12,188 nt of DNA from positions 1 to 12,188 of the forward strand of contig CAMDXD010000081.1 in NCBI GenBank assembly GCA_945877995.1, given 5' to 3'. Both the position numbers and the translations under genes were made by a program. The DNA is from Bordetella parapertussis. Its GTDB lineage: Bacteria > Pseudomonadota > Gammaproteobacteria > Burkholderiales > CAIKXV01. The notes beneath the pieces are model-generated. The model did no database searches, was not told the DNA's origin, and saw nothing but the letters and a program-made list of their open reading frames with translations. Of this stretch, positions 5,070 to 12,188 are shown one piece after another (positions within the stretch are counted from its first letter, which is position 1; every line of letters starts with the position of its first letter).

Positions 5070-7007
5070 ATGCCGAAGCCATCCCGAGAATCTGCCCGGC
5101 GGCCTGAAGAAACGCCTCCCGCAAGCACGTCCGCGCAACTTAAGCACGTGGCGGGACGTGAAAACGAGTTGGCGACCCTGCTCAGCACCTTCGAATCCGG
5201 GGGGCGGACTGTCGTCCATCTGCATGGCATCCCGGGCATTGGCAAGTCGACGTTGCTGCAGGCGCTGGTCAGCCGGTTGGGTGAGCAGGGGCGCGTCGCC
5301 GTGGTGGTTGACTGCCGGGCGATCGAGCCCACCGAGCACGGATTGCTTGGCGCCTTGCGCGATGCCGGCGTCGCCGACAGGTCGCGAAAGCGCGTACGTG
5401 GGATTGTCGCGCTGGACAATTACGAGCATCTGCAACTGCTCGACTCGTGGATCAGGGAGCAGTTGGTACCGCGTCAGCCGGACCTGCTGCTGCTGCTGGC
5501 CACGCGGCGGCTGCCAAATCCAGCATGGATGAACTCGGGGGCTACCTTTGTCAGCATGAAGCTCGACGAACTCGGCCGGGAACCTTCGCTTCGGGTATTG
5601 CAGGCGGGAGGGATGTCGCAGGCGGCGGCGAGGCGTGCCTATGGCGTTACGCGCGGTCACCCGATGGCGCTGCAACTGGCCATCTCATCCCGGCGCAGGT
5701 TTCTGAACGATGTTCCAGGCGACCTGATACGCCACCAGGTCATCATGCAGTTGTCGGATGTTTTCATCGCCGACCTGGACCGTGCGGCCCGGTGTGCGCT
5801 CGAAGCAATGTCTGCAGTGCGGCGCACGACCCGAACCGTGCTCGCGGCGATGCTCGATATCCCGGAAGCCGACGATCTCTACGAACAGCTGCAGGCGCTA
5901 TCCGTGATCGAGCGGCGTAACGATGGCCTTGTCCTGCATCCCACGGTGCAGGAGGCCATTGCGGGGCGGTTGCGTGCCTCGGACCCGGCGCGATTCACCG
6001 GCTATCGGCGCCGCGCCTGGCGTGCGCTGGAGGCGCAGGCCTCGGCGATTGCAGCGGCCGATCTCTGGCGATACACTGCGGATGTCATTTACCTGATCGA
6101 CAACCCGGTCGTGCGTGAGGCCTTTTTCCCCAGCCGGGCGGAAAGCCTTGCGGTGGAGCGGGCGATGCCGGGCGATGCATGCGCGATACTGAACATCGTC
6201 GAAAAGCATGACGGGATGGCCGGGCGCGCGCTCATCGCCCACTGGTGGAACGTGTTGCCGTCGGCCTTTCAGGTCGTGCGGGAACCGCATCGCAAGGTCG
6301 TCGGCTTCTACTGCATGTTCGACCCCGCCCGCGTATCACGCGCGCAAATCGCGTCGGATCCGATCACGAGCGCCTGGTGGGACCGCCTGCCCAGGCATTT
6401 GTGTGAATCCCGGCGGGTGCTTTTTCTGCGTCGCTGGCTGGCGGAGGAAGGCGGTGACGCGCCGTCGACCGTGCAGGCGGCCTGCTGGCTCGACATCAAG
6501 CGAGCGTATGTCGAGCTCCGCCCTTTCCTGCAGCGCGTCTATCTCACGGTGTCCGATCTGGCGCCTTACGCATCTGTGGCTACCGAGCTTGGCTTCGAGG
6601 TCATCAGCGCGGATCCTGCCCCGCCGCTGGCGTCTGCCGTTCTCGATTTCGGACCAGGCTCGGTCGATGCCTGGTTGCGTCGCCTGGTGCGCAAGGAGTT
6701 GCGGATAGCTGACAGCATCACACTCGATGTGGTAGCCCGCGAAGTGGTGGTCGAGGGAAGGCGGACCCTGTTGACGCCACTGGAGTGCGGCGTGCTGGGT
6801 AGCTTGATGAAGGCGGAGGGCGCCTTGCTCCTGCGCGATCAGCTCATGAACGAGGTGTGGGGCGAAAAGCAGTACGCGGCTGGCAGCAATGTGCTCGACG
6901 TGGTTGTGCTGTCACTGCGCAAGAAGCTGGGTGCGCAGGCGAGGGCGGTGGGAACAGTCCGGGGGCTCGGATATCGATTTTGCGATCTGGCGCATTCCCG
7001 GAGTTGA
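5070..7007 (+). CDS. STAND-type NTPase with GNAT-like middle part and C-terminal OmpR-type winged helix
   Basis: A 645-residue putative one-component regulator, numbered from ATG 5070. Residues about 25-250 look like a STAND/AAA-type NTPase: Walker A GIPGIGKS (53-60), a Walker B-like IVALDNYEHL (112-121, Asp 116), and LLLLATRRLP (139-148), as in AfsR/MalT-like switch ATPases. Residues about 250-355 are helical. Residues about 359-514 contain segments (HWWNVLPSAFQVVREPHRKV, VVGFYCMFDP, VLFLRRWLAEEGGDAPS, CWLDIKRAYVELRP, APYASVATELGFEVI) laid out like a GNAT fold, with beta strand, substrate part and the C-terminal LGF motif; the family match is from memory. Residues about 547-642 form a Trans_reg_C winged helix (LTPLECGVLGSLM, GSNVLDVVVLSLRKKLG, TVRGLGYRF). 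GTG 4992 is in frame, but its AGGAGG is only 1 base away and the added 26 residues look noncoding; ATG 5070 lacks a strong ribosome site, so the start is uncertain. Targets are unknown. The globin gene lies 86 bases downstream. Confidence 0.82.
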   Translation: MPKPSRESARRPEETPPASTSAQLKHVAGRENELATLLSTFESGGRTVVHLHGIPGIGKSTLLQALVSRLGEQGRVAVVVDCRAIEPTEHGLLGALRDAGVADRSRKRVRGIVALDNYEHLQLLDSWIREQLVPRQPDLLLLLATRRLPNPAWMNSGATFVSMKLDELGREPSLRVLQAGGMSQAAARRAYGVTRGHPMALQLAISSRRRFLNDVPGDLIRHQVIMQLSDVFIADLDRAARCALEAMSAVRRTTRTVLAAMLDIPEADDLYEQLQALSVIERRNDGLVLHPTVQEAIAGRLRASDPARFTGYRRRAWRALEAQASAIAAADLWRYTADVIYLIDNPVVREAFFPSRAESLAVERAMPGDACAILNIVEKHDGMAGRALIAHWWNVLPSAFQVVREPHRKVVGFYCMFDPARVSRAQIASDPITSAWWDRLPRHLCESRRVLFLRRWLAEEGGDAPSTVQAACWLDIKRAYVELRPFLQRVYLTVSDLAPYASVATELGFEVISADPAPPLASAVLDFGPGSVDAWLRRLVRKELRIADSITLDVVAREVVVEGRRTLLTPLECGVLGSLMKAEGALLLRDQLMNEVWGEKQYAAGSNVLDVVVLSLRKKLGAQARAVGTVRGLGYRFCDLAHSRS

Positions 7008-7093
7008 TCTCATTTCGCCCTCATGCAGGGCCGCATGCACTTCCTTAAGATCATGCCTCGTCTTCCTGCCTTCACCTTCCTCCAGGAGTTGCC

Positions 7094-7456
7094 ATGACCA
7101 CCAGCCTGTATGCGCGCCTCGGCGACGCGGAAAAAGTTGCCCAGATTGCCAAGGACATCGTCGATGCGCACTACCAGAATCCCGTGATCAGGACGCGCTT
7201 CGAGGTGGTCAAGGATCGCGCCATGCTCGTAAAGCACGTCCACGATTTCATCGGTGCCGGAACCGGCGGCAAGGAGACCTATTCGGGGCGCGACATGGCC
7301 GGCGCACACAAGGGAATGAACGTGACGGAGCGCGAGCTGATCGCCGCGATCGATGACGTGCTCATGGTGCTGCGCAAGCACGGAATCGGCGAGCAGGAGC
7401 AGCGCGAGGTTCTCGCGATCCTCTATTCGCTCAAGGACGAGGTGATGTTCAAGTAG
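7094..7456 (+). CDS. glbN: Group 1 truncated haemoglobin
   Basis: A 120-residue protein of the 2-on-2 globin family, cytoplasmic, expected to bind haem and then O2, NO or related ligands. It opens with SLYARLGDAEKV, the usual YxRLGG-type start, has the CD-corner Phe at about 36, the GAGTGGKETYSGRDM segment before helix F, and AHKGMNV, whose His 72 fits the proximal F8 haem ligand. The C-terminal EVLAILYSLKDEV closes the last helix. An ungapped comparison with mycobacterial trHbN through helix B (D..., NP, F) places Val 23 at B10, where most group 1 proteins have the distal Tyr. ATG 7094 is well supported by AGGAG (7083-7087) 6 bases upstream. It follows the STAND regulator on the same strand and may be its target or co-transcribed partner; roles in NO detoxification or O2 sensing are inference. 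Confidence 0.9.
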   Translation: MTTSLYARLGDAEKVAQIAKDIVDAHYQNPVIRTRFEVVKDRAMLVKHVHDFIGAGTGGKETYSGRDMAGAHKGMNVTERELIAAIDDVLMVLRKHGIGEQEQREVLAILYSLKDEVMFK

Positions 7457-7483
7457 CGATCGTTGCGCCAGCCGGAGACTCAT

Positions 7484-7508
7484 GCCTGAATCGGAAACGA
7501 CTTCAGGC
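7484..7508 (+). terminator. GAAA-capped hairpin after the globin gene
   Basis: GCCTGAATCG (7484-7493) pairs with CGA-C-TTCAGGC (7498-7508), leaving one bulged C (7501) and a GAAA tetraloop (7494-7497). That is ten base pairs with a GNRA loop. It lies 28 bases past the globin stop. No T-run follows, so it is not a standard intrinsic terminator; it may end transcription with help, protect a 3' end, or act in the leader of the next gene. Confidence 0.45.
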
Positions 7509-7531
7509 CGCGCCTGCGCATCGTCTAGAAT
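7502..7531 (+). promoter_or_regulatory. Possible promoter of the second Bug gene
   Basis: TAGAAT (7526-7531) is a fair -10 box, with TTCAGG (7502-7507) 18 bases upstream as a weak -35 box. The start codon at 7568 is 36 bases further on. The -35 candidate coincides with the right arm of the hairpin, which lowers confidence. Confidence 0.25.
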
Positions 7532-7567
7532 CGGGTCCTTCCCTGCATTGCCTCATGCGGAGCCCGG

Positions 7568-8575
7568 ATGCCCGATCGAACGCATCACCTTTTCGCCCCC
7601 TCCATGGTCAGCGCCGCAGTCGCGGCCTTGTGCGTCGTCATCGTTGCTGCGTCCGGTACAGCGCGCGCACAGGACCGCTACCCGGTCAAGCCGGTGCGCA
7701 TCGTCGTGCCGTTCCCGACCGCGGGCGTCACCGACCTCGCGGCGCGGCAGGTGGCGCAGCGGCTTTCCGAGACCTGGGGCCAGCCGGTGGTGATCGACAA
7801 CCGGCCAGGGGCGGGCGGCACGATCGGCAGCGAGGTCGGCGCCAAGGCGCCGCCGGACGGCTACACGCTCACCATCGGCTCGGTAAGCACCCATGCCATC
7901 GCGCCCAGCCTCTATGCCAGGACCGGGTACGATCCGCTGAAAGACTTCGCCGCGATCACCGAACTGGCGAATACGCCCAACGTGCTGGTGATCAACGCCG
8001 CGCTGCCGGTCAGGACGCTGAAGGAACTGGTCGCGCTGGCGAAGAAGCGGCCGGGCGAGCTCACCTTCGGTTCCAACGGCAACGGCACCAACAACCACCT
8101 GGCCGGCGAGATGCTGCAGGCGGTGACCGGCATCCGGATGCAGCACGTGCCCTACAAGGGCTCGGCTTTCGCTACCAACGACCTGCTCGGCGGCCACATC
8201 TCGATGATGTTCGACGTGGTGGTGACCGCGCTGCCAATGGTCAAGGCCGGCAAGCTGCGGGCGCTGGCGGTCGCCGACTCGGTCCGCTCGCCGGTGATCC
8301 CCGACGTGCCGACCGCGGCCGAACTGGGGCTGGGCGCCTTCGAGGCGGTGGTATGGCTGGGCATGTGGGTGCCGGCCGCGGTGCCGCAGGACATCCAGGG
8401 CCGGCTCCACGCCGATACGATCGCGGTGCTGAAGCAGCCTCGGGTGCGCGAGTTTTTCCTGAGCCAGGGCGCTCAGGTGGTCGGCTCGACCCAGACCCAG
8501 TTCCTGGAGCGCATCCGCAGCGAGACCGCACGCTGGAAGAAGGTCATCGACGGCGCGAAGATCCGCGTCGACTGA
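7568..8575 (+). CDS. Bug/TctC-family periplasmic solute-binding protein
   Basis: The 335-residue product carries a signal peptide (residues 1-34, hydrophobic core VSAAVAALCVVIVAA, cleavage expected after ARA). The family landmarks follow: YPVKPVRIVVPFPTAGVTDL, VVIDNRPGAGGTIGSEV, KAPPDGYTL, YDPLKDFAAITELA, QHVPYKGS, VMFD-like SMMFDVVVTALP, and KLRALAVAD. Unlike the first Bug protein in the window it keeps the normal first ligand loop. ATG 7568 has GGAG 5 bases upstream and begins the signal peptide directly. There are no TctA/TctB genes nearby, so it is an orphan receptor, common in Burkholderiales. gltX begins 44 bases after its stop; a small hairpin CCGGG-CTGT-CCCGG (8578-8591) sits between them. 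The ligand is unknown. Confidence 0.94.
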   Translation: MPDRTHHLFAPSMVSAAVAALCVVIVAASGTARAQDRYPVKPVRIVVPFPTAGVTDLAARQVAQRLSETWGQPVVIDNRPGAGGTIGSEVGAKAPPDGYTLTIGSVSTHAIAPSLYARTGYDPLKDFAAITELANTPNVLVINAALPVRTLKELVALAKKRPGELTFGSNGNGTNNHLAGEMLQAVTGIRMQHVPYKGSAFATNDLLGGHISMMFDVVVTALPMVKAGKLRALAVADSVRSPVIPDVPTAAELGLGAFEAVVWLGMWVPAAVPQDIQGRLHADTIAVLKQPRVREFFLSQGAQVVGSTQTQFLERIRSETARWKKVIDGAKIRVD

Positions 8576-8619
8576 ACCCGGGCTGTCCCGGCACCGGCAC
8601 CCGCCACAGGCTGCACACC

Positions 8620-10005
8620 ATGACCACCATCCGTACCCGTTTCGCCCCCAGCCCTACCGGCTACCTGCATATCGGCGGTGCGCGCACTGCGCTGTTCTCC
8701 TGGGCCTATGCCCGCAAGCACGGTGGCAAGTTCGTGCTGCGCATCGAGGACACCGACCTCGAGCGCTCCACCCAGGCCTCGGTGCAGGCCATCCTGGACG
8801 GGCTGTCGTGGCTCGGCATCGACTGGGACGAGGGCCCTGAGTTCCAGATGCAGCGCCTGGGCCGCTACCAGGAAATCGCCGAGCGGATGATCCGCGAAGG
8901 CCATGCGTACCATTGCTACGCGTCGAAGCAGGAACTGGACGAGATGCGCGAGGCGCAGCGCGCGCGCGGCGAGAAGCCACGCTACGACGGCCGCTGGCGC
9001 GATTCGACGCGTACGCCGCCGCCAGGCGTGCCGCCAGTGGTGCGCTTGAAGAACCCGATCGGTGGCGAGGTAATCTTCAACGACCTGGTCAAGGGGCCGA
9101 TCTCGTTCGCCAACGCCGAGCTCGACGATTTCGTGATCCTGCGCGCCGATGGCGTACCGACCTACAACTTCGGGGTTGTGGTCGACGACCTCGACATGAA
9201 CATCACGCACGTGATCCGCGGCGACGACCACGTGAACAACACGCCGCGCCAGATCAACGTCTATCGCGCGCTGGGCGCGAGCCTGCCGCTGTTCGCGCAT
9301 GTGCCGATGATCCTCGGCGCCGATGGCGAGCGGTTGTCCAAGCGTCATGGTGCGGTCAGCGTGATGCAGTACCACGAAGAGGGCTACCTGCCCGAGGCGC
9401 TGGTCAACTACCTCGCGCGGCTGGGCTGGTCGCATGGCGACGACGAGGTGTTCAGCGCCACCCAACTGGTCGAGTGGTTCGACCTGCGCCATATCAGCCG
9501 CTCGCCGGCGCAGTTCAACCCGGAGAAGCTCGGCTGGATGAACCACGAGTACATCAAGGGGGCCGACGATGCGCGCCTTGGCCGTGAGGTCGCGCAGCGG
9601 CTGGAAGCTGCCGGGGTGTCGCTGGTCGACGGGCCGTTGCCGCTGGAGGCGGTGAAGCTGTTCAAGGACCGCGCGCGCACGCTGGTCGAACTGGCCGATG
9701 GCGCGCGGCTGCTCTACGCGCCGGCCGAGCCCACGCCGGAGCTGCTGGCCCAGCATGTCACCGACGCGGTGCTCCAGCCACTGCGCGAGCTGGCGAACGA
9801 GCTGGCGACGCTCGCCTGGACGCGCGAGGAGATCGGCGCGCTGGTCAAGCGCAGCGCGGCGAAGCATTCCCTCAAGCTGCCGCAGCTGATGATGCCGTTG
9901 CGCGCGATCATCGCCGGCACCGGGCAGACGCCGTCGCTTGACGCGGTAATCGCGCTGTCGCCCCGGGAGCGGGTGCTGGGGCGGCTGGAGCGCTACCTGG
10001 GGTGA
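8620..10005 (+). CDS. gltX: Glutamyl-tRNA synthetase
   Basis: Class I aminoacyl-tRNA synthetase that charges tRNA-Glu with glutamate in the cytoplasm. The 461-residue length is normal. The nucleotide-binding signatures are in place: HIGG at residues 17-20 (HIGH motif, within FAPSPTGYLHIGGARTALF) and RLSKRHG at about 238-244 (KMSKS motif). LRIEDTDLERS, NFGVVVDDLDM and HVIRGDDHVNNTPRQ match the catalytic core, and the C-terminal third is the helical anticodon-binding domain. In the zinc-binding insert the E. coli CxC...C pattern is reduced to a single Cys (HCYAS, later YDGRWR), so this enzyme probably lacks the zinc. ATG 8620 is preceded by ACAGG about 9 bases upstream; the frame is open far upstream through the previous gene, but only by GC bias. 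The gene converges with the M20 hydrolase, 7 bases between stops. Confidence 0.98.
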   Translation: MTTIRTRFAPSPTGYLHIGGARTALFSWAYARKHGGKFVLRIEDTDLERSTQASVQAILDGLSWLGIDWDEGPEFQMQRLGRYQEIAERMIREGHAYHCYASKQELDEMREAQRARGEKPRYDGRWRDSTRTPPPGVPPVVRLKNPIGGEVIFNDLVKGPISFANAELDDFVILRADGVPTYNFGVVVDDLDMNITHVIRGDDHVNNTPRQINVYRALGASLPLFAHVPMILGADGERLSKRHGAVSVMQYHEEGYLPEALVNYLARLGWSHGDDEVFSATQLVEWFDLRHISRSPAQFNPEKLGWMNHEYIKGADDARLGREVAQRLEAAGVSLVDGPLPLEAVKLFKDRARTLVELADGARLLYAPAEPTPELLAQHVTDAVLQPLRELANELATLAWTREEIGALVKRSAAKHSLKLPQLMMPLRAIIAGTGQTPSLDAVIALSPRERVLGRLERYLG

Positions 10006-10012
10006 CGCGGCC

Positions 10013-11329
10013 CTACTGCGCCATCATCCAGGCGAGCAGGCGGGTGCCCAGCTCGAAGTCGGCGTAGTCCATCGCCTCTTTCGCGTTGTGGCTGCCATTG
10101 GCGTTGCGCACGAAGATCATCGCCGCCGGCAGGCCGGCGTGCACGAAGTCCTGCGCGTCGTGGCCGGCCCCGCTCGGGACGTCCATCACCGAGATGCCCA
10201 GCTCGGTTGCGCCCTGGTTGAGCGCGGCGCAGAAGTCCCGGTCCATCGTGGCCGGGTCCTGCGGCGAGAAACTGCCCAGTTCGAAGGCGACCCGGCGCTC
10301 GACCGCGATGCGGGCGGCCTGGCTGCGCGCGAAGTTGGCCATGTGGTCGAGTACCGCACGCGCCTGGCTGCGGTACTCGAGGCAGAAATCGACCTGTCCT
10401 GGCACCTTGGTGATCGAATGCAGGTCGGCATCCGTGAACAGCTTGCCCACCGTATAGGTCAGGTCGCCGCCCGAGGCGCGCACGCGCGTCGCCTCCTGCT
10501 CGATCAGGTGCACGAGCTCGACGGTGGCCAGCACCGCATCGCTCCGGTATTCATGGGGCACCGCCCCCGAGTGGGTGTAGGCGCCGGTGCAGCGGCAGCT
10601 GCGCGCGCGGGCCGAACCGCGGATCGCCGTCACCACGCCAACAGGAAGACCTAGCCGCTCGAGCACCGGCCCCTGCTCGATGTGCAGCTCCAGCCAGCCG
10701 CGGTAGCGGGAGAGGTCGAGCGTGCAGCGGCCAAGCTCGACGCGATCGGGTGCGAAGCCGGCCTCGGCCATGTGCGCGCGCAGGGGGCGACCGCTGCGGG
10801 TGTTGATCGCCGAGTCGAGTTCGCCCGGTGGCAGGATGCCCAGCGCCGAGCGGCTGCCGATATGGCCCCCGTGCGCGCCCGCGTACCACGCGCTCGCCTC
10901 CTCGGCGCGCACGCCCATCACCGTGATGTCGGTGGCCGGTACGATGCCGGCCTCGCGCAGAGCCGCCACCGCGGTGAGGCCAGCGACCACGCCGGCGAGG
11001 CCATCAAAGTTACCGCCGCTGGGCACCGAGTCGATGTGCGAACCGGTGATCCAGCCCGGTGCACTGCGGTCGGCGCCGGGCAGGGTCATGTAGAGGTTGC
11101 CGAACGGATCCTTCGATATCTCGAGGCACAGCTCGCGGGCCTTCGCCTCGAGCAGGTCCGAGGCCGTCTGCTCGTTCGCGCTGTAGGGCTCGCGCGCCAT
11201 TCCGACGCCGTCGCCGGTCGCGGCGCCGATGGTTTCGAACAGCCCGTGTGCGACCGGCATCGCGGCGCGGGTGGCATCGGCGAAACGGGCTGCAAACGGG
11301 GGCAGGGCGCTGGCGTGGGCTGTCGGCAT
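10013..11329 (-). CDS. M20-family Zn-dependent amidohydrolase (hydantoinase/carbamoylase type)
   Basis: Hydrolyses amide or carbamoyl bonds of small substrates; the family includes N-carbamoyl-L-amino acid hydrolases, allantoate amidohydrolase and ureidoglycolate-related enzymes. The 438-residue product shows the metal and substrate motifs in order: TGSHIDSVPSGGNFDG (His about 98, Asp about 109), GVRAEEASAW (Glu pair about 143-144), LELHIEQGPVLE (His about 216), SGAVPHEYRSDAV in the lid domain, SGAGHDAQDF (His about 390) and NGSHNAKEAMD (His about 414). The start is set at ATG 11329; TTG 11380 would add 17 residues with no family match and an internal in-frame ATG. Neither has a strong ribosome site. 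The substrate cannot be told. It is divergent from the tRNA-Ala promoter and convergent with gltX. Confidence 0.9.
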   Translation of the reverse strand: MPTAHASALPPFAARFADATRAAMPVAHGLFETIGAATGDGVGMAREPYSANEQTASDLLEAKARELCLEISKDPFGNLYMTLPGADRSAPGWITGSHIDSVPSGGNFDGLAGVVAGLTAVAALREAGIVPATDITVMGVRAEEASAWYAGAHGGHIGSRSALGILPPGELDSAINTRSGRPLRAHMAEAGFAPDRVELGRCTLDLSRYRGWLELHIEQGPVLERLGLPVGVVTAIRGSARARSCRCTGAYTHSGAVPHEYRSDAVLATVELVHLIEQEATRVRASGGDLTYTVGKLFTDADLHSITKVPGQVDFCLEYRSQARAVLDHMANFARSQAARIAVERRVAFELGSFSPQDPATMDRDFCAALNQGATELGISVMDVPSGAGHDAQDFVHAGLPAAMIFVRNANGSHNAKEAMDYADFELGTRLLAWMMAQ

Positions 11330-11391
11330 GGGAGAGCGTCCGTGGGGAAGGGCGGGGAAGCCGCACAATCTAACATTCAACGGCTTTCGTG

Positions 11392-11421
11392 TTTACACGC
11401 GAGCGAAGGCCTGCGTATAAT
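11392..11421 (+). promoter_or_regulatory. Promoter of the tRNA-Ala/tRNA-Glu unit
   Basis: TTTACA (11392-11397) and a consensus TATAAT (11416-11421) are 18 bases apart. The tRNA begins 15 bases after the -10 box. A GC-rich stretch (TCGCGCC) follows TATAAT, which is the typical discriminator of growth-rate and ppGpp-controlled stable RNA promoters. Confidence 0.8.
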
Positions 11422-11436
11422 TCGCGCCTCTCGTGT

Positions 11437-11512
<76 letters not shown>

Positions 11513-11601
11513 ATAATCTTCAGATTCATCCGTAAATTCACTGGCAATACAAGTTGTCTCAGCAGAAGTCGCTTCAGTCCGTAAAGTCCGCACCACGCCT
11601 C

Positions 11602-11677
11602 GTCCCCATCGTCTAGAGGCCTAGGACATCGCCCTTTCACGGCGGTAACGGGGGTTCGAATCCCCCTGGGGACGCCA
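11602..11677 (+). tRNA. tRNA-Glu (anticodon TTC)
   Basis: A full 76-base tRNA very similar to the E. coli one. The acceptor GTCCCCA pairs with TGGGGAC, the anticodon stem is TCGCC/GGCGG (one T-G pair) with loop CTTTCAC giving TTC, and the T arm is GGGGGTTCGAATCCCCC. Discriminator G and CCA (11675-11677) are encoded. It lies 89 bases after tRNA-Ala with no promoter of its own seen, so the two are probably co-transcribed and processed. Its cognate synthetase gene gltX ends about 1.6 kb to the left. Confidence 0.97.
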
Positions 11678-11691
11678 AGCATCCTGGCGTC
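11671..11691 (+). terminator. Inverted repeat overlapping the 3' end of tRNA-Glu
   Basis: GACGCCA (11671-11677, the last seven bases of the tRNA including CCA) is repeated inverted as TGGCGTC (11685-11691) across a 7-base loop. It is followed by GTTTGCGTT, a poor T-tract. It could act as a weak terminator or as a 3'-trailer structure met by the processing RNases. It competes with the mature acceptor stem for the same bases. Confidence 0.4.
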
Positions 11692-11712
11692 GTTTGCGTT
11701 CCGGATACCGAC

Positions 11713-12188
11713 ATGGCCGCACTGACCTACGCATTGCTGTTGCTGATCAGCCTGCTCCCCGCGGTGCCGCCGGTGTTCGCCGCCGAGCCGGCAGCGCGTA
11801 CGGTTGCCGTTCGCGAGGCGCCTGTGGTCGTGTTCAACCGCACCATCGCGGTCTACCGCGCGCCCTTCCTCGGCGCGCCGCCGGAGGACCGTGCCCGACG
11901 CGCCCGGCAGGTCGTTTCCGAGTTGCTCGCGCGCGGCGGGTCGGGAGAGGTCACGACCCATGCCGAACCGCAGGGGACGGTGATAAAGATCGATGGCGCG
12001 TTCGCGATGATCCTGTTGCCAGAGGACGCCGACCGACTGAGCGGGGAAACGCTGGAGGGCGCGAGCGCGCGCACGGTCGAAGCGCTCCGGCAGGTCTTCG
12101 CCGAGACCCGCGAAGGAAACAACCGCTCGCTGCTGCTGCGCGGCCTCGTGATGGCGCTGGCCGCGACCCTTGTGCTGGCGCTGCTCGT
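11713..12188 (+). CDS. Mechanosensitive ion channel (MscS-type), N-terminal part, runs off window
   Basis: The frame from ATG 11713 is open to the end of the window, 158 codons. It begins with a signal peptide (about 1-23, core LTYALLLLISLLPAV, cleavage near VFA/A), then a periplasmic part: VVVFNRTIAVYRAPFLGAPP, EDRARRARQVVSELLARGG, GEVTTHAEPQGTVIKIDG, FAMILLPEDADRLSGETLEG, and EALRQVFAETREGNNR. A hydrophobic helix (LLLRGLVMALAATLVLALL) begins at about residue 140. This N-terminal arrangement is known to me from large MscS-like channel proteins of Proteobacteria; the MscS pore itself lies beyond the window, so the call rests on this extension only. No strong ribosome site is seen; the gene starts 35 bases after tRNA-Glu. 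Confidence 0.7.
   Translation, partial: MAALTYALLLLISLLPAVPPVFAAEPAARTVAVREAPVVVFNRTIAVYRAPFLGAPPEDRARRARQVVSELLARGGSGEVTTHAEPQGTVIKIDGAFAMILLPEDADRLSGETLEGASARTVEALRQVFAETREGNNRSLLLRGLVMALAATLVLALL

Noticed and set aside
8473..9867. Long antisense open frame opposite gltX
   Set aside because: High GC keeps the antisense frame open; the product is rich in Arg, Gln and His and resembles no protein family, whereas gltX is certain.
7555..10005. An 816-codon open frame joining the second Bug region to gltX
   Set aside because: Upstream of 8620 this frame is the out-of-register reading of the Bug gene, rich in Arg, Ala and Gly with no family match. gltX starts cleanly at ATG 8620.

Overview
The window looks like a stretch of a high-GC Betaproteobacterium, most likely of the Burkholderiales or a relative. 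The evidence is two periplasmic solute-binding proteins of the Bug/TctC family (very numerous in that group), a proteobacterial-type GluRS, and tRNA sequences of classic proteobacterial form. Species cannot be named from the sequence alone.

Region 1 (1 to about 4740) reads as an accessory, island-like segment. It begins with the 3' part of an IS21-type insertion sequence (end of the helper ATPase IstB plus repeated terminal motifs). The IS is followed by a decayed C-terminal piece of an FAD-dependent dehydrogenase on the minus strand, then an intact ornithine cyclodeaminase/mu-crystallin family gene on the minus strand. Divergent from that gene are a Bug-type binding protein and an SGNH/GDSL hydrolase. 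The divergent intergenic region holds a degenerate IS3-like OrfA fragment and a good sigma70-like promoter whose -35 box lies inside a perfect inverted repeat. These genes are visibly less GC-rich than those to the right and suggest a transferred uptake and catabolism cluster. It abuts the 3' end of a minus-strand tRNA-Val(CAC), a typical edge for inserted DNA.

Region 2 (about 4742 to 7530) contains tRNA-Val with its own promoter. Divergent to it is a large three-part protein: an N-terminal STAND-type NTPase, a middle part resembling a GNAT acetyltransferase fold, and a C-terminal OmpR-type winged helix. It is followed on the same strand, 86 bases downstream, by a group 1 truncated haemoglobin. 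A GAAA-capped hairpin follows the globin gene.

Region 3 (about 7568 to 12188) is core-like: a second Bug protein, gltX, a convergent M20-family amidohydrolase whose stop codon is only 7 bases from that of gltX, a tRNA-Ala(GGC)/tRNA-Glu(TTC) pair with a clear promoter, and the 5' end of an MscS-type mechanosensitive channel gene running off the window. GluRS and a tRNA-Glu lie within about 1.6 kb of each other.

No CRISPR array, phage module or complete defence system is visible. The least conventional item is the STAND-GNAT-like-winged-helix regulator next to a truncated globin that appears to lack the usual distal tyrosine.
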